Shown here: positions 42,885 to 56,828 of the stretch, piece after piece
Layout of the letters: each line of letters opens with the position of its first letter
How positions within the stretch are numbered: the stretch's first letter is position 1
Source: an uncultured Bryobacteraceae bacterium
GTDB lineage: Bacteria > Acidobacteriota > Terriglobia > Bryobacterales > Bryobacteraceae
DNA length: 64,000 nucleotides
NCBI GenBank assembly: GCA_937924525.1
Contig: CALDSU010000015.1
Location: forward strand, 62,001-126,000
Direction: 5' to 3'
Notes under the pieces: generated by a model
Database searches by the model: none
What the model was told of the DNA's origin: nothing
What the model saw: the letters and a program-made list of their open reading frames with translations, nothing else
Translations under genes and position numbers: made by a program

Positions 42885-43767
42885 ACTCGCCATCGACAAC
42901 TTCCTGGCCGAACTCGCGCGCCAGAATGCGTCCCCGCACACGCTGCGAGCCTACGGCGCGGATCTTCGCCAGTTTCTCGCCTATTTCTCGCCGCCGCAGC
43001 TGCCGCCGCCGGACCCGGCCGAGTTTGACGCCTGGAAGATCCGGGAGTGGATGGCCTGGCTGTTCGAGCAGGAGGTCGGCGCGCTTTCGGTTCGCCGCAA
43101 GCTGGCGGCCGTCCGCGCGCTCTTCCGGCACCTGGTCCGGCAAGGCCGCATTCCGCTGAATCCCGCCCGCCTGGTCCGGACGCCCAAAGCCCCGAAGAAA
43201 CTGCCCGCCGTACCGACCGCCGAGCAAACCAACGCCCTGATCGACCAGGTGGCCGCCGACCAGCGGGAGCGCCCCTGCCCGGAACGCGATCTGGCCCTGT
43301 TCGAACTCCTCTATGGCTGCGGCTTGCGCATCAGCGAACTGCTGGGCCTGAACCTGGAGGACATCGATCGCCACGACCGATGGTTGCGGGTGCGCGGCAA
43401 GGGCCGCAAGGAGCGGCTGGTTCCCTATGGCGGGAAGGCCGCCGCCGCCCTGGAACGCTACCTGGCCGTTCGCCAGCCCGCTGCCGGTGAACGCGCCCTG
43501 ATGCTGAACTTCCGCGGCCGCCGCCTCACGGCCCGTGGGGCGCACTGGATCATCCGCAGGTATGCACTCGCGCTGGCGGGCGACCCTTCCCTCCATCCTC
43601 ATTCCTTCCGGCACGCCTATGCGACGCACCTGCTCGCCGACGGCGCCGACCTCCGCGCCATTCAGGAATTGCTCGGCCATGCCCGGCTGGCGACGACCCA
43701 AAAGTACACGCAAGTCACTTTGCAGGACCTGATGGCTGTCTACGACCGCGCCCACCCGAAGGCCTGA
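42865..43767 (+). CDS. xerC: Tyrosine recombinase, XerC/XerD family
   Basis: The 300-residue protein has the N-terminal SAM-like core-binding domain (FLAELARQNASPHTLRAYGA) and the catalytic domain. The full catalytic set is present: Arg in YGCGLRISELLGL, Lys in VRGKGRKERLVP, HxxR in HPHSFRHAYATHLL, His in ELLGHARLATTQ and the nucleophile in KYTQV. It should resolve chromosome dimers at dif. The overlap with trmFO and the full length favour the housekeeping XerC rather than a phage integrase; no attachment repeat was seen. Confidence 0.92.
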   Translation: MPASALELAIDNFLAELARQNASPHTLRAYGADLRQFLAYFSPPQLPPPDPAEFDAWKIREWMAWLFEQEVGALSVRRKLAAVRALFRHLVRQGRIPLNPARLVRTPKAPKKLPAVPTAEQTNALIDQVAADQRERPCPERDLALFELLYGCGLRISELLGLNLEDIDRHDRWLRVRGKGRKERLVPYGGKAAAALERYLAVRQPAAGERALMLNFRGRRLTARGAHWIIRRYALALAGDPSLHPHSFRHAYATHLLADGADLRAIQELLGHARLATTQKYTQVTLQDLMAVYDRAHPKA

Positions 43768-43871
43768 CCGCGGCGGACCTCGGCGGGACCGGCCGGGTGG
43801 CGCGATTTTTGCCGCCAGTCCGGCGGCGGCTGGCGGTATACTGACCCTTTCGGGTTTTTTCGAGGATTGCT

Positions 43872-44897
43872 ATGGCTGTCGCTCACGCCGCCCCTTCTCT
43901 GGACGCCGCGGGCCTTACCCAGTTGCCGCGCGCGGAAGTAGCCCGGCGGGCTCTCTATTCCATGAAGCTGATGCGCGAGGTGGAAGACCGCATCGAGCGC
44001 AAGCTTTACCGCCAGGGCAAGATCCTGGGCGGAGTGTACGTGGGCCGCGGCCAGGAAGCGATTCCCGTTGGCGCCGGCCTGCACGCCCTGCCGGAGGATG
44101 TACTCTTCCCCTCCCATCGCGACATGGCGCTGTTTTTCCTGCGTGGCGTCGCGCCCCGCGAGGTGTTCGCCCAGTACATGGGTCGCGTGGGCGGTCTGAC
44201 GCGCGGCAAGGACGGCAACATGCACATGGGGGATATGCGCCGGCGCCTGGTGGCGATCATCAGCGCCATGGCCGCGTCCGTGCCGGTTGCCGCCGGAGCG
44301 GCGATGGCGTTGAAGTACCAGGGCAGCCGCCATGTCGCCTTCGTCTTTTTTGGCGATGGAGCCACCAGCCGCGGCGACTGGCACGAAGGCCTGAACCTGG
44401 CCGCGGTCCAGAAAGCGCCGCTCGTCGCGTTCTGCAACAACAACCAGTACGCGTACTCGACGCCCCTCGAAAAGCAGATGGCGTGCGCCCACGTAGCCGA
44501 CCGCGCTCCGGCCTACGGCATTCCCGCTGAGATCGTGGACGGGAACGACGTGCTGGCGGTGTACGATGCCGCCGGACGCGCGGTCGCCCATGCGCGCGAC
44601 GGCCGCGGCCCCTACCTGGTGGAATGCAAGACGTTCCGCATGACGGGCCACTCGGCGCACGACGCCGCCCATTATGTCCCCCAACGCTTGTGGGAAGAGT
44701 GGGGCGCCAAGTGCCCGATTCTGCGCCTGGAGCGCCGGATGCAGGAAGAAGGCTGGGCATCGGAAGAGGACATCCGCCGCACCGACGCCGACATCCGCCG
44801 CGAGGTCGATGAAGCGGTCGCCTGGGCCGAGGCGCAGCCGTACCCCGACCCGTCCGAGTTGCTGGACCACGTCTACGACCCGGAGACGCGCGCATGA
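43872..44897 (+). CDS. 2-oxoacid dehydrogenase E1 component, alpha subunit
   Basis: The 341-residue protein has the thiamine-diphosphate binding pattern FFGDGATSRGDWHEGLNLAA, ending near FCNNNQYA. It also has GKILGGVYVGRGQEAIPVG and GKDGNMHMGD. These fit pyruvate, acetoin or branched-chain 2-oxoacid dehydrogenase E1 alpha. FRMTGHSAHDAAHYVP is the phosphorylation-loop region. A TATACT box at 43837-43842 and GAGG at 43862 precede the ATG. The beta subunit starts in a 4-base overlap. E2 and E3 are not in the window, so the substrate is undecided; branched-chain or pyruvate are most likely. Confidence 0.92.
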   Translation: MAVAHAAPSLDAAGLTQLPRAEVARRALYSMKLMREVEDRIERKLYRQGKILGGVYVGRGQEAIPVGAGLHALPEDVLFPSHRDMALFFLRGVAPREVFAQYMGRVGGLTRGKDGNMHMGDMRRRLVAIISAMAASVPVAAGAAMALKYQGSRHVAFVFFGDGATSRGDWHEGLNLAAVQKAPLVAFCNNNQYAYSTPLEKQMACAHVADRAPAYGIPAEIVDGNDVLAVYDAAGRAVAHARDGRGPYLVECKTFRMTGHSAHDAAHYVPQRLWEEWGAKCPILRLERRMQEEGWASEEDIRRTDADIRREVDEAVAWAEAQPYPDPSELLDHVYDPETRA

Positions 44898-45865
44898 TCT
44901 TGACGTACCTGGAAGCGATCCGCCAGGGACTTTGGGAGGAAATGGAGCGCGATCCCAATGTCTTTCTGCTCGGCGAAGATATCGGGGTCTACGGCGGCGC
45001 GTTCAAGGTCACGGAAGGTTTTCTGGAGCGCTTCGGCGAACGCCGCGTGGTGGACACCCCCATCAGCGAATCCGCGATTGTCGGCGCGGCGATCGGCGCC
45101 AGTTTGCTGGGCCTGCGGCCGGTGGCCGAGATGCAGTTCTCGGACTTTATCACGTGCGCGTACGACCAGATCGTGAATTTCGCCGCCAAATGCCGCTACC
45201 GTTGGGGCGCCGCCGTGCCGATCGTGGTGCGGGCGCCGTCCGGCGGCGGGATCCATGGCGGTCCCTTCCACTCGCAGAATCCCGAGGCGCTGTTCACGCA
45301 CACGCCGGGATTAAAGATCCTGGCGCCGGCCACCGCGCGGGACGCCAAGGGTTTGATCAAAGCGGCGATTCGGGACAACGACCCCGTCCTGTTCTTCGAG
45401 CACAAAGCGCTTTACCGGCGCATCAAGGAAGAGGTGCCCGAGGGCGACTACACCGTGCCGATTGGCAAGGCGGCGTTCGTCCGCCCCGGACGCGACATCA
45501 GCGTCATCACCTACGGATCCATGGTGCACGCCGCCCTGGAAGCCGCCGAGCAGTTGGACCGCGAGGGTGTCTCGCTCGAGATTCTCGATCTGCGCACCCT
45601 GCAACCGCTCGACGACGCGGCCATTTTTGCGAGCGTCCGCAAGACGTCGAAAGTGATCGTGCTGCATGAGGCGACCCGGTCGGGAGGGGTCGGAGGCGAG
45701 GTGGCCAGCCGGATCACCGAGCACTGTTTCGAAGATTTGGACGGCCCCGTGGTGCGGATCGCCGCGCCGGATTGTCCGGTTCCGTTCAGCCCGCCGCTGG
45801 AGGAAGCCTTCCTGCCGAATGCGGCAAAGATTGCGGAGAAAGCGCGCTGGCTGGCGGCGTACTGA
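44894..45865 (+). CDS. 2-oxoacid dehydrogenase E1 component, beta subunit
   Basis: The 323-residue protein begins MILTYLEAIRQGLWEEMERD. It carries FLLGEDIGVYGGAFKVT, VDTPISESAIVGAAIGASL, MQFSDFITCAYDQIVN and RAPSGGGIHGGPFHSQNPEA, all typical of E1 beta. The Glu in GEDIG helps activate thiamine diphosphate. C-terminal VIVLHEATRSGGVGGEVA is also conserved. It pairs with the alpha subunit as an alpha2-beta2 heterotetramer. Confidence 0.95.
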   Translation: MILTYLEAIRQGLWEEMERDPNVFLLGEDIGVYGGAFKVTEGFLERFGERRVVDTPISESAIVGAAIGASLLGLRPVAEMQFSDFITCAYDQIVNFAAKCRYRWGAAVPIVVRAPSGGGIHGGPFHSQNPEALFTHTPGLKILAPATARDAKGLIKAAIRDNDPVLFFEHKALYRRIKEEVPEGDYTVPIGKAAFVRPGRDISVITYGSMVHAALEAAEQLDREGVSLEILDLRTLQPLDDAAIFASVRKTSKVIVLHEATRSGGVGGEVASRITEHCFEDLDGPVVRIAAPDCPVPFSPPLEEAFLPNAAKIAEKARWLAAY

Positions 45866-45874
45866 CGCCCGCGT

Positions 45875-46324
45875 TCATTGGATGCTTTCGGGCTGCCGCT
45901 GCTGCGCCCGTTTGGCCGCGCCCTTGATGGCGCGCGCCAGCAGCCGCTGCAAGTCCAGCAGGTGCTGCGGCTGAAAAAGCCGCCGGTTCCAGCGCGAGCC
46001 TTCGGCGAATTGCAGTCCAATGAAGTAGCCGATATCGCGGTACACGCAGTAGCGAACCCGTCCTCGCAACTGCGTTTTCGGAAGCCGGAGCGCGACTTCC
46101 GTATCCACCGCCAAAGGCCGCTCCAATTGCAAACACGCCCCTGAGGCGGAGATGTTCTCGAGAATAGCCGTCGCCCGGCGGCCTCGCCCGGACGTTTCTT
46201 TCCAGGCGATATTGACCAGTTCGGCGCAGAGCATGCGGCTCTCTGCCCGCGTATAGCCCATATACTCCTTGTAATCGGCAACCGTGCTCGAATTCTTTAG
46301 CTTGAGCTTGCCGCTGTCCGACAT
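45875..46324 (-). CDS. PilZ domain protein
   Basis: The ATG at 46324 gives 149 residues. The N-terminal part ([20 protein letters not shown]) is helical. The PilZ domain has [20 protein letters not shown], in which RRxx..NxSxxG fits the c-di-GMP binding consensus with slight spacing change, and [20 protein letters not shown]. It would bind cyclic di-GMP and alter an unknown target. It stands alone, ends 9 bases from the convergent E1 beta gene and starts 52 bases from the divergent DJ-1 gene. Confidence 0.8.
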   Translation of the reverse strand: MSDSGKLKLKNSSTVADYKEYMGYTRAESRMLCAELVNIAWKETSGRGRRATAILENISASGACLQLERPLAVDTEVALRLPKTQLRGRVRYCVYRDIGYFIGLQFAEGSRWNRRLFQPQHLLDLQRLLARAIKGAAKRAQQRQPESIQ

Positions 46325-46361
46325 CGTATCGCATCCCGGTTCCACCACGGGCGGCCTGCGG

Positions 46362-46367
46362 TACAGT
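46362..46367 (+). promoter_or_regulatory. Putative -10 element, leaderless start of the DJ-1/PfpI gene
   Basis: TACAGT ends eight bases before the ATG at 46376, with no ribosome binding site between. Confidence 0.45.
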
Positions 46368-46375
46368 GTGACCGT

Positions 46376-46957
46376 ATGGCCGCGAAAAAGATCCTCATGT
46401 TAGTAGGTGACTTCGTCGAAGACTACGAGGTGATGGTTCCGTTCCAGGCGCTGCTGATGGTGGGCCACTCCGTCCACGCCGTCTGTCCTGGCAAGCGAAC
46501 AGGAGACAAGGTCCGCACCGCCGTCCACGACTTCGAAGGGGACCAGACCTACAGCGAAAAGCCCGGTCACAACTTCCAGTTGAACGCGGCGTTTGACCAG
46601 GTCCGCCCGGAGGAATACGACGCGCTGGTGATCCCCGGCGGACGCGCGCCCGAGTACCTCCGCCTCGACGAACGCGTGCTCGCGATCGTCCGCCATTTCG
46701 CGCAGGCGAACAAGCCGATCGCCGCCATCTGCCATGGTGGGCAGTTGCTGGCCGCGGCGGGCGTGCTGGAAGGCCGCGCCTGTACGGCCTATCCGGCCGT
46801 GGGCCCTGAAGTTCGCCGCGCCGGCGCGCGGTGGGTGGATTGTCCGGTGGACCAGGCGCACGCCGACGGAAATCTGGTGACCGCGCCCGCCTGGCCGGCC
46901 CACCCGGACTGGCTGGCGAAATTCCTGGCCACGCTCGGAACCCGGATCGCGCTTTGA
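46376..46957 (+). CDS. DJ-1/PfpI family protein
   Basis: The 193-residue cytosolic protein shows the class I glutamine amidotransferase-like fold: [36 protein letters not shown] with the conserved Glu/Arg, and the nucleophile elbow [20 protein letters not shown] with Cys. Relatives are deglycases, chaperones or proteases that counter carbonyl stress. The absence of a signal peptide and the complete Cys/His/Glu set suggest an active stress enzyme. Confidence 0.92.
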   Translation: MAAKKILMLVGDFVEDYEVMVPFQALLMVGHSVHAVCPGKRTGDKVRTAVHDFEGDQTYSEKPGHNFQLNAAFDQVRPEEYDALVIPGGRAPEYLRLDERVLAIVRHFAQANKPIAAICHGGQLLAAAGVLEGRACTAYPAVGPEVRRAGARWVDCPVDQAHADGNLVTAPAWPAHPDWLAKFLATLGTRIAL

Positions 46958-47006
46958 CCCGGCGCGGAGTGCCCGGCGCGGTTTGATACACTGCTTCTCA
47001 CCACTC

Positions 47007-49655
<2,649 letters not shown>

Positions 49656-49658
<3 letters not shown>

Positions 49659-49682
49659 GGGCAAGTCAATGACTTGCCCCTA
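49656..49682. repeat. Perfect hairpin overlapping the stop codon
   Basis: A 12-base stem with loop AAT begins exactly at the TAG of the DUF1553 gene (49656). Its inner part, GGGCAAGTC and GACTTGCCC, is the same as the hairpin at 30013-30033. The stem is too GC-poor in its outer pairs and lacks a T-run, so it is not a typical terminator. It lies between convergent reading frames. Confidence 0.7.
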
Positions 49683-49765
49683 CTTCCGGCGGGTCGGGTG
49701 GAAATTCCGTCCCCATTGCGACCCGCGGGCGGCGGAACTCCAACGGATGTCAGCCAGAGGACGGT

Positions 49766-52700
49766 CTAAAACGCCAGGCGCAGGCGAAACTCCACCTGCC
49801 TGGGATCGAAGGTGGCCGCGCCGCGGGTGCCGAAGTTCTGGTTGGTGCCCAGGCCCACGAGCGGCCCGCTTGGATTTAAGCCGCCACCAGACATCGTCCA
49901 CTGGCCGGGTTCCCACTGCACGTTGTTGGCCAGGTTCGTGGCTTCGGCCGAAAATTGCAATTGAACACGCTCCCGCAGCCGGAACGACTTTTGCAGACTA
50001 AGGTTGATATTCCACCGGCCATCGCTGCGGAGAGCGCCGTAATTGGGCGCCGCGTCACCCCACCAGAACAGATTCAGGCGCTCTTGGCCGTTCGCCGTCC
50101 GCACCGTCTGACCGCGGAAGGCGTCGGGGTTATAGCGCAGGTAACGAAAGGCGCCGGGACGGAAGGTGCGGCCGCTCGGCAGGGTGATGGTGCGGTTGCC
50201 GTCATACCAGCCTTGCAATTCGGTTGGCAACTCCAGCGGCACGCCCGGATTGATCATGGCGCGCCCGTTCGTGTTGTTCTGCGTGTTGTTGCCGCCCAGC
50301 AGCAGGGGAAACCCGCTGTTGGCGGTAAAGACCGACCCGATTTGCCAGCCGCCGAAGAGAGCGTTCGCCAGACCCCCTCCCACGTCGAACCGTTTGCCTT
50401 GACCAAATGGCAACTGGTAAACACCGGTGACCACGACGCGGTGCGGCGTATCCTGGGCGGAGTGCCGGAGGTTATTGCGCTAGTTGCGGAAATCGTTATC
50501 GCCGATGATATAGCCGATTGTGTCGCCGAAGCCATTCGTGTGGGCCTCGGACTGAGTCCACTCCAGGGCTTTCGACCAGGTGTAGTGGGCGTTCAAAAGC
50601 AGCCCGCTGGAGAACTGCCGGTTCACCTGGAACATGAGGGCATGGTAGTTTGAGAAGCCCTGTGACGCCTGTAGTTCCTGGTTTAGGAAGTGCGGATAAG
50701 GCAGCGCGAGCTCGCGCCGACTAATGGTCGCGCGGCCAATATTTCCTTGAAAAGGAATCAAAGCGCCGGAGAGCGGCTGCCAGGGATTACGCACCTGCTG
50801 CAAACTGGGGTCGGTCCCATTCGACGCAATATACCCCGCACGCCATTCCGCATGGATCGCATCCGGCAGCGTCCCCAAATTGTTCAGCGGGAAACGGCCA
50901 TACGGCAAGCGCTGGCCCCGCGTCCCCGTATACCCGGCGCTGGCGAGCCAGTTGCCGCCGACGCGCTTTTCCACGAAGAAATTCCACTGTTGAAAGCGCG
51001 CGTTCAGGTAATTGTCGAACTCCATCCGCTGCCCGCCCACGCCATACTGCCTCGGGTCGTTGGCGTTGTTGCCCAAGGCCGGAATGAGGACGGTCGACTG
51101 GGCAAAGTCGCCGATGATCGCCCCCGCGGCGTCGCGCCGAAGGGGTCGGAGAAGGTGGTCGGGAAGTAGCCCTGCGCGCCATACACAAACGGACCCCCGA
51201 AGTAGCCCGTGTTCATGGGCAGGTAAGTCATGCCATAGCCCGCCCTGACCACCAGGTCGTCCCGCATCCGGTATGCCAGTCCCAGCCGGGGGCCGAAGTC
51301 TCGCCAACTGGTCCGCCACAAATTGCGGTCGGCGCCATCGACTCCGGGGAAGTGAAGCGCTCCCGCGGTTCCGAATGGATTGCGGGCGTCGCGCAGGAAG
51401 GAACTCATGCGGTTGTGCCGCTCGGTAGGACCTGGTTGGACATCCCACCGCAGCCCCAGATTGAGGGTCAGTCGATTGGTTGCGCGCCAATCTGTCTGCA
51501 CGAAGGTAGCCGCGTACTTGGCGGCGAGCGCGAGCCGCACGCCATTCTCCCCGGCGCGCAACTGGCCTGCGCCCAGGAACCACGCCGCGGGACCGTAACC
51601 TGCGATCTCCGGAGTGGGGGCCACCTGATTGCTGCCATCCGCCGCGATGATATTGCCGCTGGTCAGGGCGCTATTCATCGCCAGCCAGTAGGAACCCCGC
51701 GCGTCAATGAAATTGGACAAATAAGTGCGATACTCAGCGCCCGTTTTGATCGTGACGCGGCCCCACACTTTGGTCAGGGAACCAACGCTGTGCCAGTTGG
51801 TCTGCCGCTCGTTCTTGGCCAGATACGCTGGCTGGTTCAACTGCGACCAGGGGCCCATCCCGCTCACCTCCGGCACCGCGCCCGGAAAGGCGTTGGCTGG
51901 AGCGAAGGCCGCCGGCACGCCGTAGCGGCTGTAGTCCAGATCGTCAAATCGCTCCACCTCGTTGCGCGCCCTCACCCGGGTCAAGCCCTGACGGAGATCG
52001 AGCACCAACGTGGGCGAGATTACCCACGTGTCGCCAATCGAGGAGTAAAAATTGTCATCGCCGTTGAAGCGCCCCAGGAAGCCGGACTGTGTGAAATTGC
52101 GGTTGCCCGCGCCCCACCCGTACGGCGTGGTGATCAGGCCGCGGTTTATCCCGTAGGTGCCATAGAACGAGTGGGCGTTGCCCTGCCGGTGGTCGAACCG
52201 CATATTCACGTTGTCGCGCGTACAGGTGCGCGTGTCCCGGTTAAAGAAATTGTTGAAGCCCCGGGGATCGTCCGGCGGACGGTTCGGCAGGGGATACTCC
52301 TTAATCCACGCCGCCATCGCCGCATGCTGCCTTTGCACGGGGATGATCGCATTGGGAAAAGCCACGCGCTGGAATCGGTTCTCCCCCACGGACACCACGT
52401 TGTAAGGATCGAAAATCGCCACGGGCGCCAGGTTGCCCGCCGCGTCCAGCACGCGCGTCTGGCTGAAGTTGCCACTTCGCTCGAGCTCGGTTGGCACCGT
52501 CCGTAAAAAATCAACCGCGCGGTTGTGGCGCAGGCCTTCGTAGCTGACGAAGAAAAACGTCTTGTCTTTGCCGTTATAGAGCGTCGGCAACAGCACCGGG
52601 CCGCCCAGCGTGCCGCCGAACTGATTTACCTTGAAGGGCTGGCGGTCGATGCCCCGGGCATTGTTTTCCCAGGTGTTGCCGTTCAGCACCTCATTGCGCA

Positions 52701-53501
52701 AGCGGTACGGCGCGCTGCCGTGGAACTCGTTGGCGCCACTCTTGGTGGAAATGACCACCACTCCCTGCGCCCGGCCGTATTCGGCGGAGAAATTGTTCAG
52801 ATTGGTCTTTACTTCCTGAATTCCCTCAGAATTCGGCACCACGGCGACTTCATTCCATGCCGAGGCCTGCACGCTGACCCCGTCAAGCTGGATGTCATTG
52901 GAGAAGGCCTGTCCCCCGTTCATCGAGAAGGCGGAATAAAAACGACGGCCATCGGTGCCGATCCCGAATGCGTTCGGGCCATCGTACGCACTTGCGCGGC
53001 GCGCGGGATCACACCCTGCTGCAACGTCGCGTACATGAGCGGGTTGTTGTTGATATTCGGAATCGCTTCGATCACCTGGCGCGAGACCGTGTTCTCGACT
53101 GACGCTTTCTCGGTCTGGAGGTTTACCAGGTCGCCGCGAACCGTCACGGAGGTCTCTACCTGACCGGGTTGCAGCGTGAGGTCGACGCGCAGGGTTTGCG
53201 CCGTGGACAGCACGAGGTCGGAACGCGTCACCGTCTGAAATCCAGTCCGCCGGGCAGAAAGCGTATAAGTTCCAAAGGAAAGGTAAGGAAAAAGAAAAAT
53301 ACCCGCAGCGTTGGTGCGCGACTCGTAACGCGCATTGGTATTTTGTTCCACCACCACAAGTTCAGCCTCCGGCACGGGCGCCCCACTGGAGTCGAACACC
53401 GTGCCCGCAATGGCGGCGCTTCGGATCTGAGCAGTGGCGGGCGCTGAGGCGAGAACCGCCAGGAACATCGCAGGAATCAGCAATCTTGACCACGCGGTCA
53501 T
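49766..53501 (-). pseudogene. Oar-like TonB-dependent receptor with two frameshifts and one nonsense codon
   Basis: The gene starts at the ATG at 53501 (GAGGAG upstream) with a signal peptide (SAPATAQ) and a carboxypeptidase-regulatory domain (AAIAGTVFDSSGAPVPEAEL). One base is missing near 52986 (RAAQVR, then YDGPNAFGIGTDGRRFYSAF). One base is missing in the G-run complementary to 51121-51125 (FGATPRG, then AIIGDFAQS). An in-frame amber codon interrupts at 50480-50482, between IIGDNDFRN and RNNLRHSAQDTPHRVVV. The plug (VVVISTKSGANEFHGSAPYR) and the barrel up to the final Phe (VEFRLRLAF) are otherwise complete, about 1240 residues. It cannot make a full receptor unless all three are errors. 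Confidence 0.88.
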
Positions 53502-53905
53502 ACTATTCTCCTCTGGCTCGGTCCATATGAAGGACGAACGCCCTTTACATTTTAGTTTACGGGATGCTACGAATCCAGTCTGTTTCTGATGGTGTTTTTT
53601 AATAATCCGTCTTAAGTTTCGCCGATTCCTCCCGCAACCCAAAGGCGCCGCCGCCAAGTCTTGACCGAGTCGCAAATTTGACAGAATCGAAAAGGCTTGT
53701 CTGGCTCTCCGCGGCAATGGCGCCGGACGGGGAAATCCACCTCGTTCGATCTGGCCGGCCGTTGAGGCGCGGTTGTTCGCGCACGCAGAAATGCGGGGGC
53801 CGCATGGCAAAGCGGGCCGCGGGAACCGCGGTCTCCGAGCCCATCGCAAGGTTAGAAACGGGCAGACCTGAGCCGGGCCATCCAGGGGACTTGCTCAGCG
53901 CTGGG
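53502..53905. other. Intergenic region downstream of purA and upstream of the receptor pseudogene
   Basis: I see no gene in these 404 bases. Two tight hairpins, 53791-53805 (ATGCGG/CCGCAT) and 53817-53831 (CCGCGG/CCGCGG), lie downstream of purA and could help to end its transcript, although no T-run follows. The A/T-rich part from 53540 to 53640 probably contains the promoter of the old receptor gene; I could not fix its hexamers. Confidence 0.5.
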
Positions 53906-55363
<1,458 letters not shown>

Positions 55364-55365
55364 TT

Positions 55366-55806
55366 ATGCAACTTACGGACGTCTTCCTCGCCCTGGGGCA
55401 GGAAGCGTTTGGCGAGATGCTGCGGGGCGTCTCCATGGGCAAACTCCGAACGTACCAGTTGTTCGACCGGCTGAAGGCCCGCACCCATCTGACCAAGCTG
55501 AGCAGCGAAACGCTTCAAAAGGCATCGTCGCGGCTTTGGCGGCGGCTGGCCGGCGGCGACGACGAACTGGCGCGGGACTTGTCCCAAGCCATCCTGGTCT
55601 GCCACCTGGATATGATCGTGGCGGTGCTGGATTTCCTGAAAGTCCCGCATCAGGACGGGTTTTTCGCCAAGGATCTGGACGCGCAAGCATATTTCCAAGA
55701 GGGCTGGAGCCAGCGCGTGCTGGAGCGCTTCTCGGGGGTTTATCCTGCGAGCCTGCTGCGCTTCTACGCCGGACATCTGGCCTGGGAACTCCATGTGGCG
55801 CCATAA
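55366..55806 (+). CDS. Conserved-looking protein of unknown function upstream of pheS
   Basis: The 146-residue cytosolic protein is mostly helical (VFLALGQEAFGEMLRGVSMG, LRTYQLFDRLKARTHL, LSQAILVCHLDMIVAVLDFL, FSGVYPASLLRFYAGHLAWE). There are no cysteine pairs or nucleotide-binding motifs, and I do not recognise the family. Codon use is like the neighbours. The stop overlaps the pheS start by 14 bases, so it is translationally coupled to pheS-pheT. Confidence 0.75.
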   Translation: MQLTDVFLALGQEAFGEMLRGVSMGKLRTYQLFDRLKARTHLTKLSSETLQKASSRLWRRLAGGDDELARDLSQAILVCHLDMIVAVLDFLKVPHQDGFFAKDLDAQAYFQEGWSQRVLERFSGVYPASLLRFYAGHLAWELHVAP

Positions 55807-56815
55807 ACTCGCCGACCTGGAGCAGACCGCGCTCGCGGCGATTCAAGCCGCCGCCACGCCGGACGCGCTGGAGAAGGTCCGCGTTGAGATTCTGGGGCGC
55901 AAGGGCTCGCTGGCGGCAGTCAGCCGGGAGATGGGCAAGATCCCGCCTGAGGAGCGCGCGGCGGTAGGGAAGCGGTTGAACGCAGTCAAGGACGCCGTCG
56001 AGTCCGCCCTCGAGGCCAAGCAAACCCAGTTCGCCCGCGCCGCGCTCAATGCCCGCCTGGATGCGGAGTGGGTCGACCTGACGCTCCCTTCGCCGGGAGC
56101 GCCCGCCGGATCCCTGCATCCGGTCACGCAGATTCAATCCGAGATCGAGGACCTGTTCGAATCCATGGGCTTTGTGGTGCTCGACGGGCCCGAGGTCGAA
56201 ACAGAGTATTACAACTTCGACGCGCTCAACATTCCGCCGGACCATCCGGCGCGGGACATGCAGGACACCTTCTGGATGAAGGATGGCAACCTGCTGCGGA
56301 CTCACACCTCTCCGGTGCAGGTGCGCGGCATGGAAAGGCTGGGACCGCCGCTGCGCATGATCGCTCCGGGGCGGGTGTTCCGCAACGAGAGCGTGGACGC
56401 CTCCCACGAGCATACGTTTTATCAGCTGGAAGGCATGATGGTGGACCGCGAGGTCTCCGTCGCCCATCTGCTGTACTTCATGAAAACCCTGCTCCAGGGC
56501 ATCTTTCACCGCGAGGTCGCCGTGCGGCTGCGCCCCGGCTTTTTCCCGTTCGTCGAGCCGGGGTTCGAACTGGACATTCAGTGCCTGATTTGCGGAGGCA
56601 AGGGATGCCCGGTGTGCAAACAATCCGGCTGGGTGGAGCTGCTGCCGTGCGGGCTGGTGCATCCTAACGTGCTGCGCTTCGGCGGCATCGACCCCGACCA
56701 GTGGAACGGGTTCGCCTTCGGGTTGGGACTGACGCGGCTGGTGATGATGCGGTACGGCATCGACGACATCCGCCTGTTGCAGGGCGGCGACCTGCGTTTC
56801 CTGAAGCAGTTCTGA
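55793..56815 (+). CDS. pheS: Phenylalanyl-tRNA synthetase alpha subunit
   Basis: The 340-residue protein has the N-terminal coiled coil (residues 1-90) and the class II catalytic core. HPVTQIQSEIEDLFESMGF is followed by GPEVETEYYNFDALNIPPDH (motif 1), RTHTSPVQVRGM, APGRVFRNESVDASHEHTFY (motif 2) and FGLGLTRLVMMRYGIDDIR (motif 3). A Cys-rich insert, CLICGGKGCPVC, sits before motif 3, probably binding zinc; it occurs in the PheS of some phyla. pheT follows after 13 bases. Confidence 0.97.
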   Translation: MWRHKLADLEQTALAAIQAAATPDALEKVRVEILGRKGSLAAVSREMGKIPPEERAAVGKRLNAVKDAVESALEAKQTQFARAALNARLDAEWVDLTLPSPGAPAGSLHPVTQIQSEIEDLFESMGFVVLDGPEVETEYYNFDALNIPPDHPARDMQDTFWMKDGNLLRTHTSPVQVRGMERLGPPLRMIAPGRVFRNESVDASHEHTFYQLEGMMVDREVSVAHLLYFMKTLLQGIFHREVAVRLRPGFFPFVEPGFELDIQCLICGGKGCPVCKQSGWVELLPCGLVHPNVLRFGGIDPDQWNGFAFGLGLTRLVMMRYGIDDIRLLQGGDLRFLKQF

Positions 56816-56828
56816 CGAGGATTCCGCT

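Noticed and set aside
42865-43767. Phage or island integrase
   Set aside because: The gene overlaps trmFO, has the length and motifs of XerC, and no attachment repeats, tRNA or cargo genes lie next to it.
50480-50482. Amber codon as a pyrrolysine or other recoding site in the TonB receptor
   Set aside because: The same gene has two frameshifts, receptors of this family do not use recoding, and no pyl gene or recoding stem was seen.
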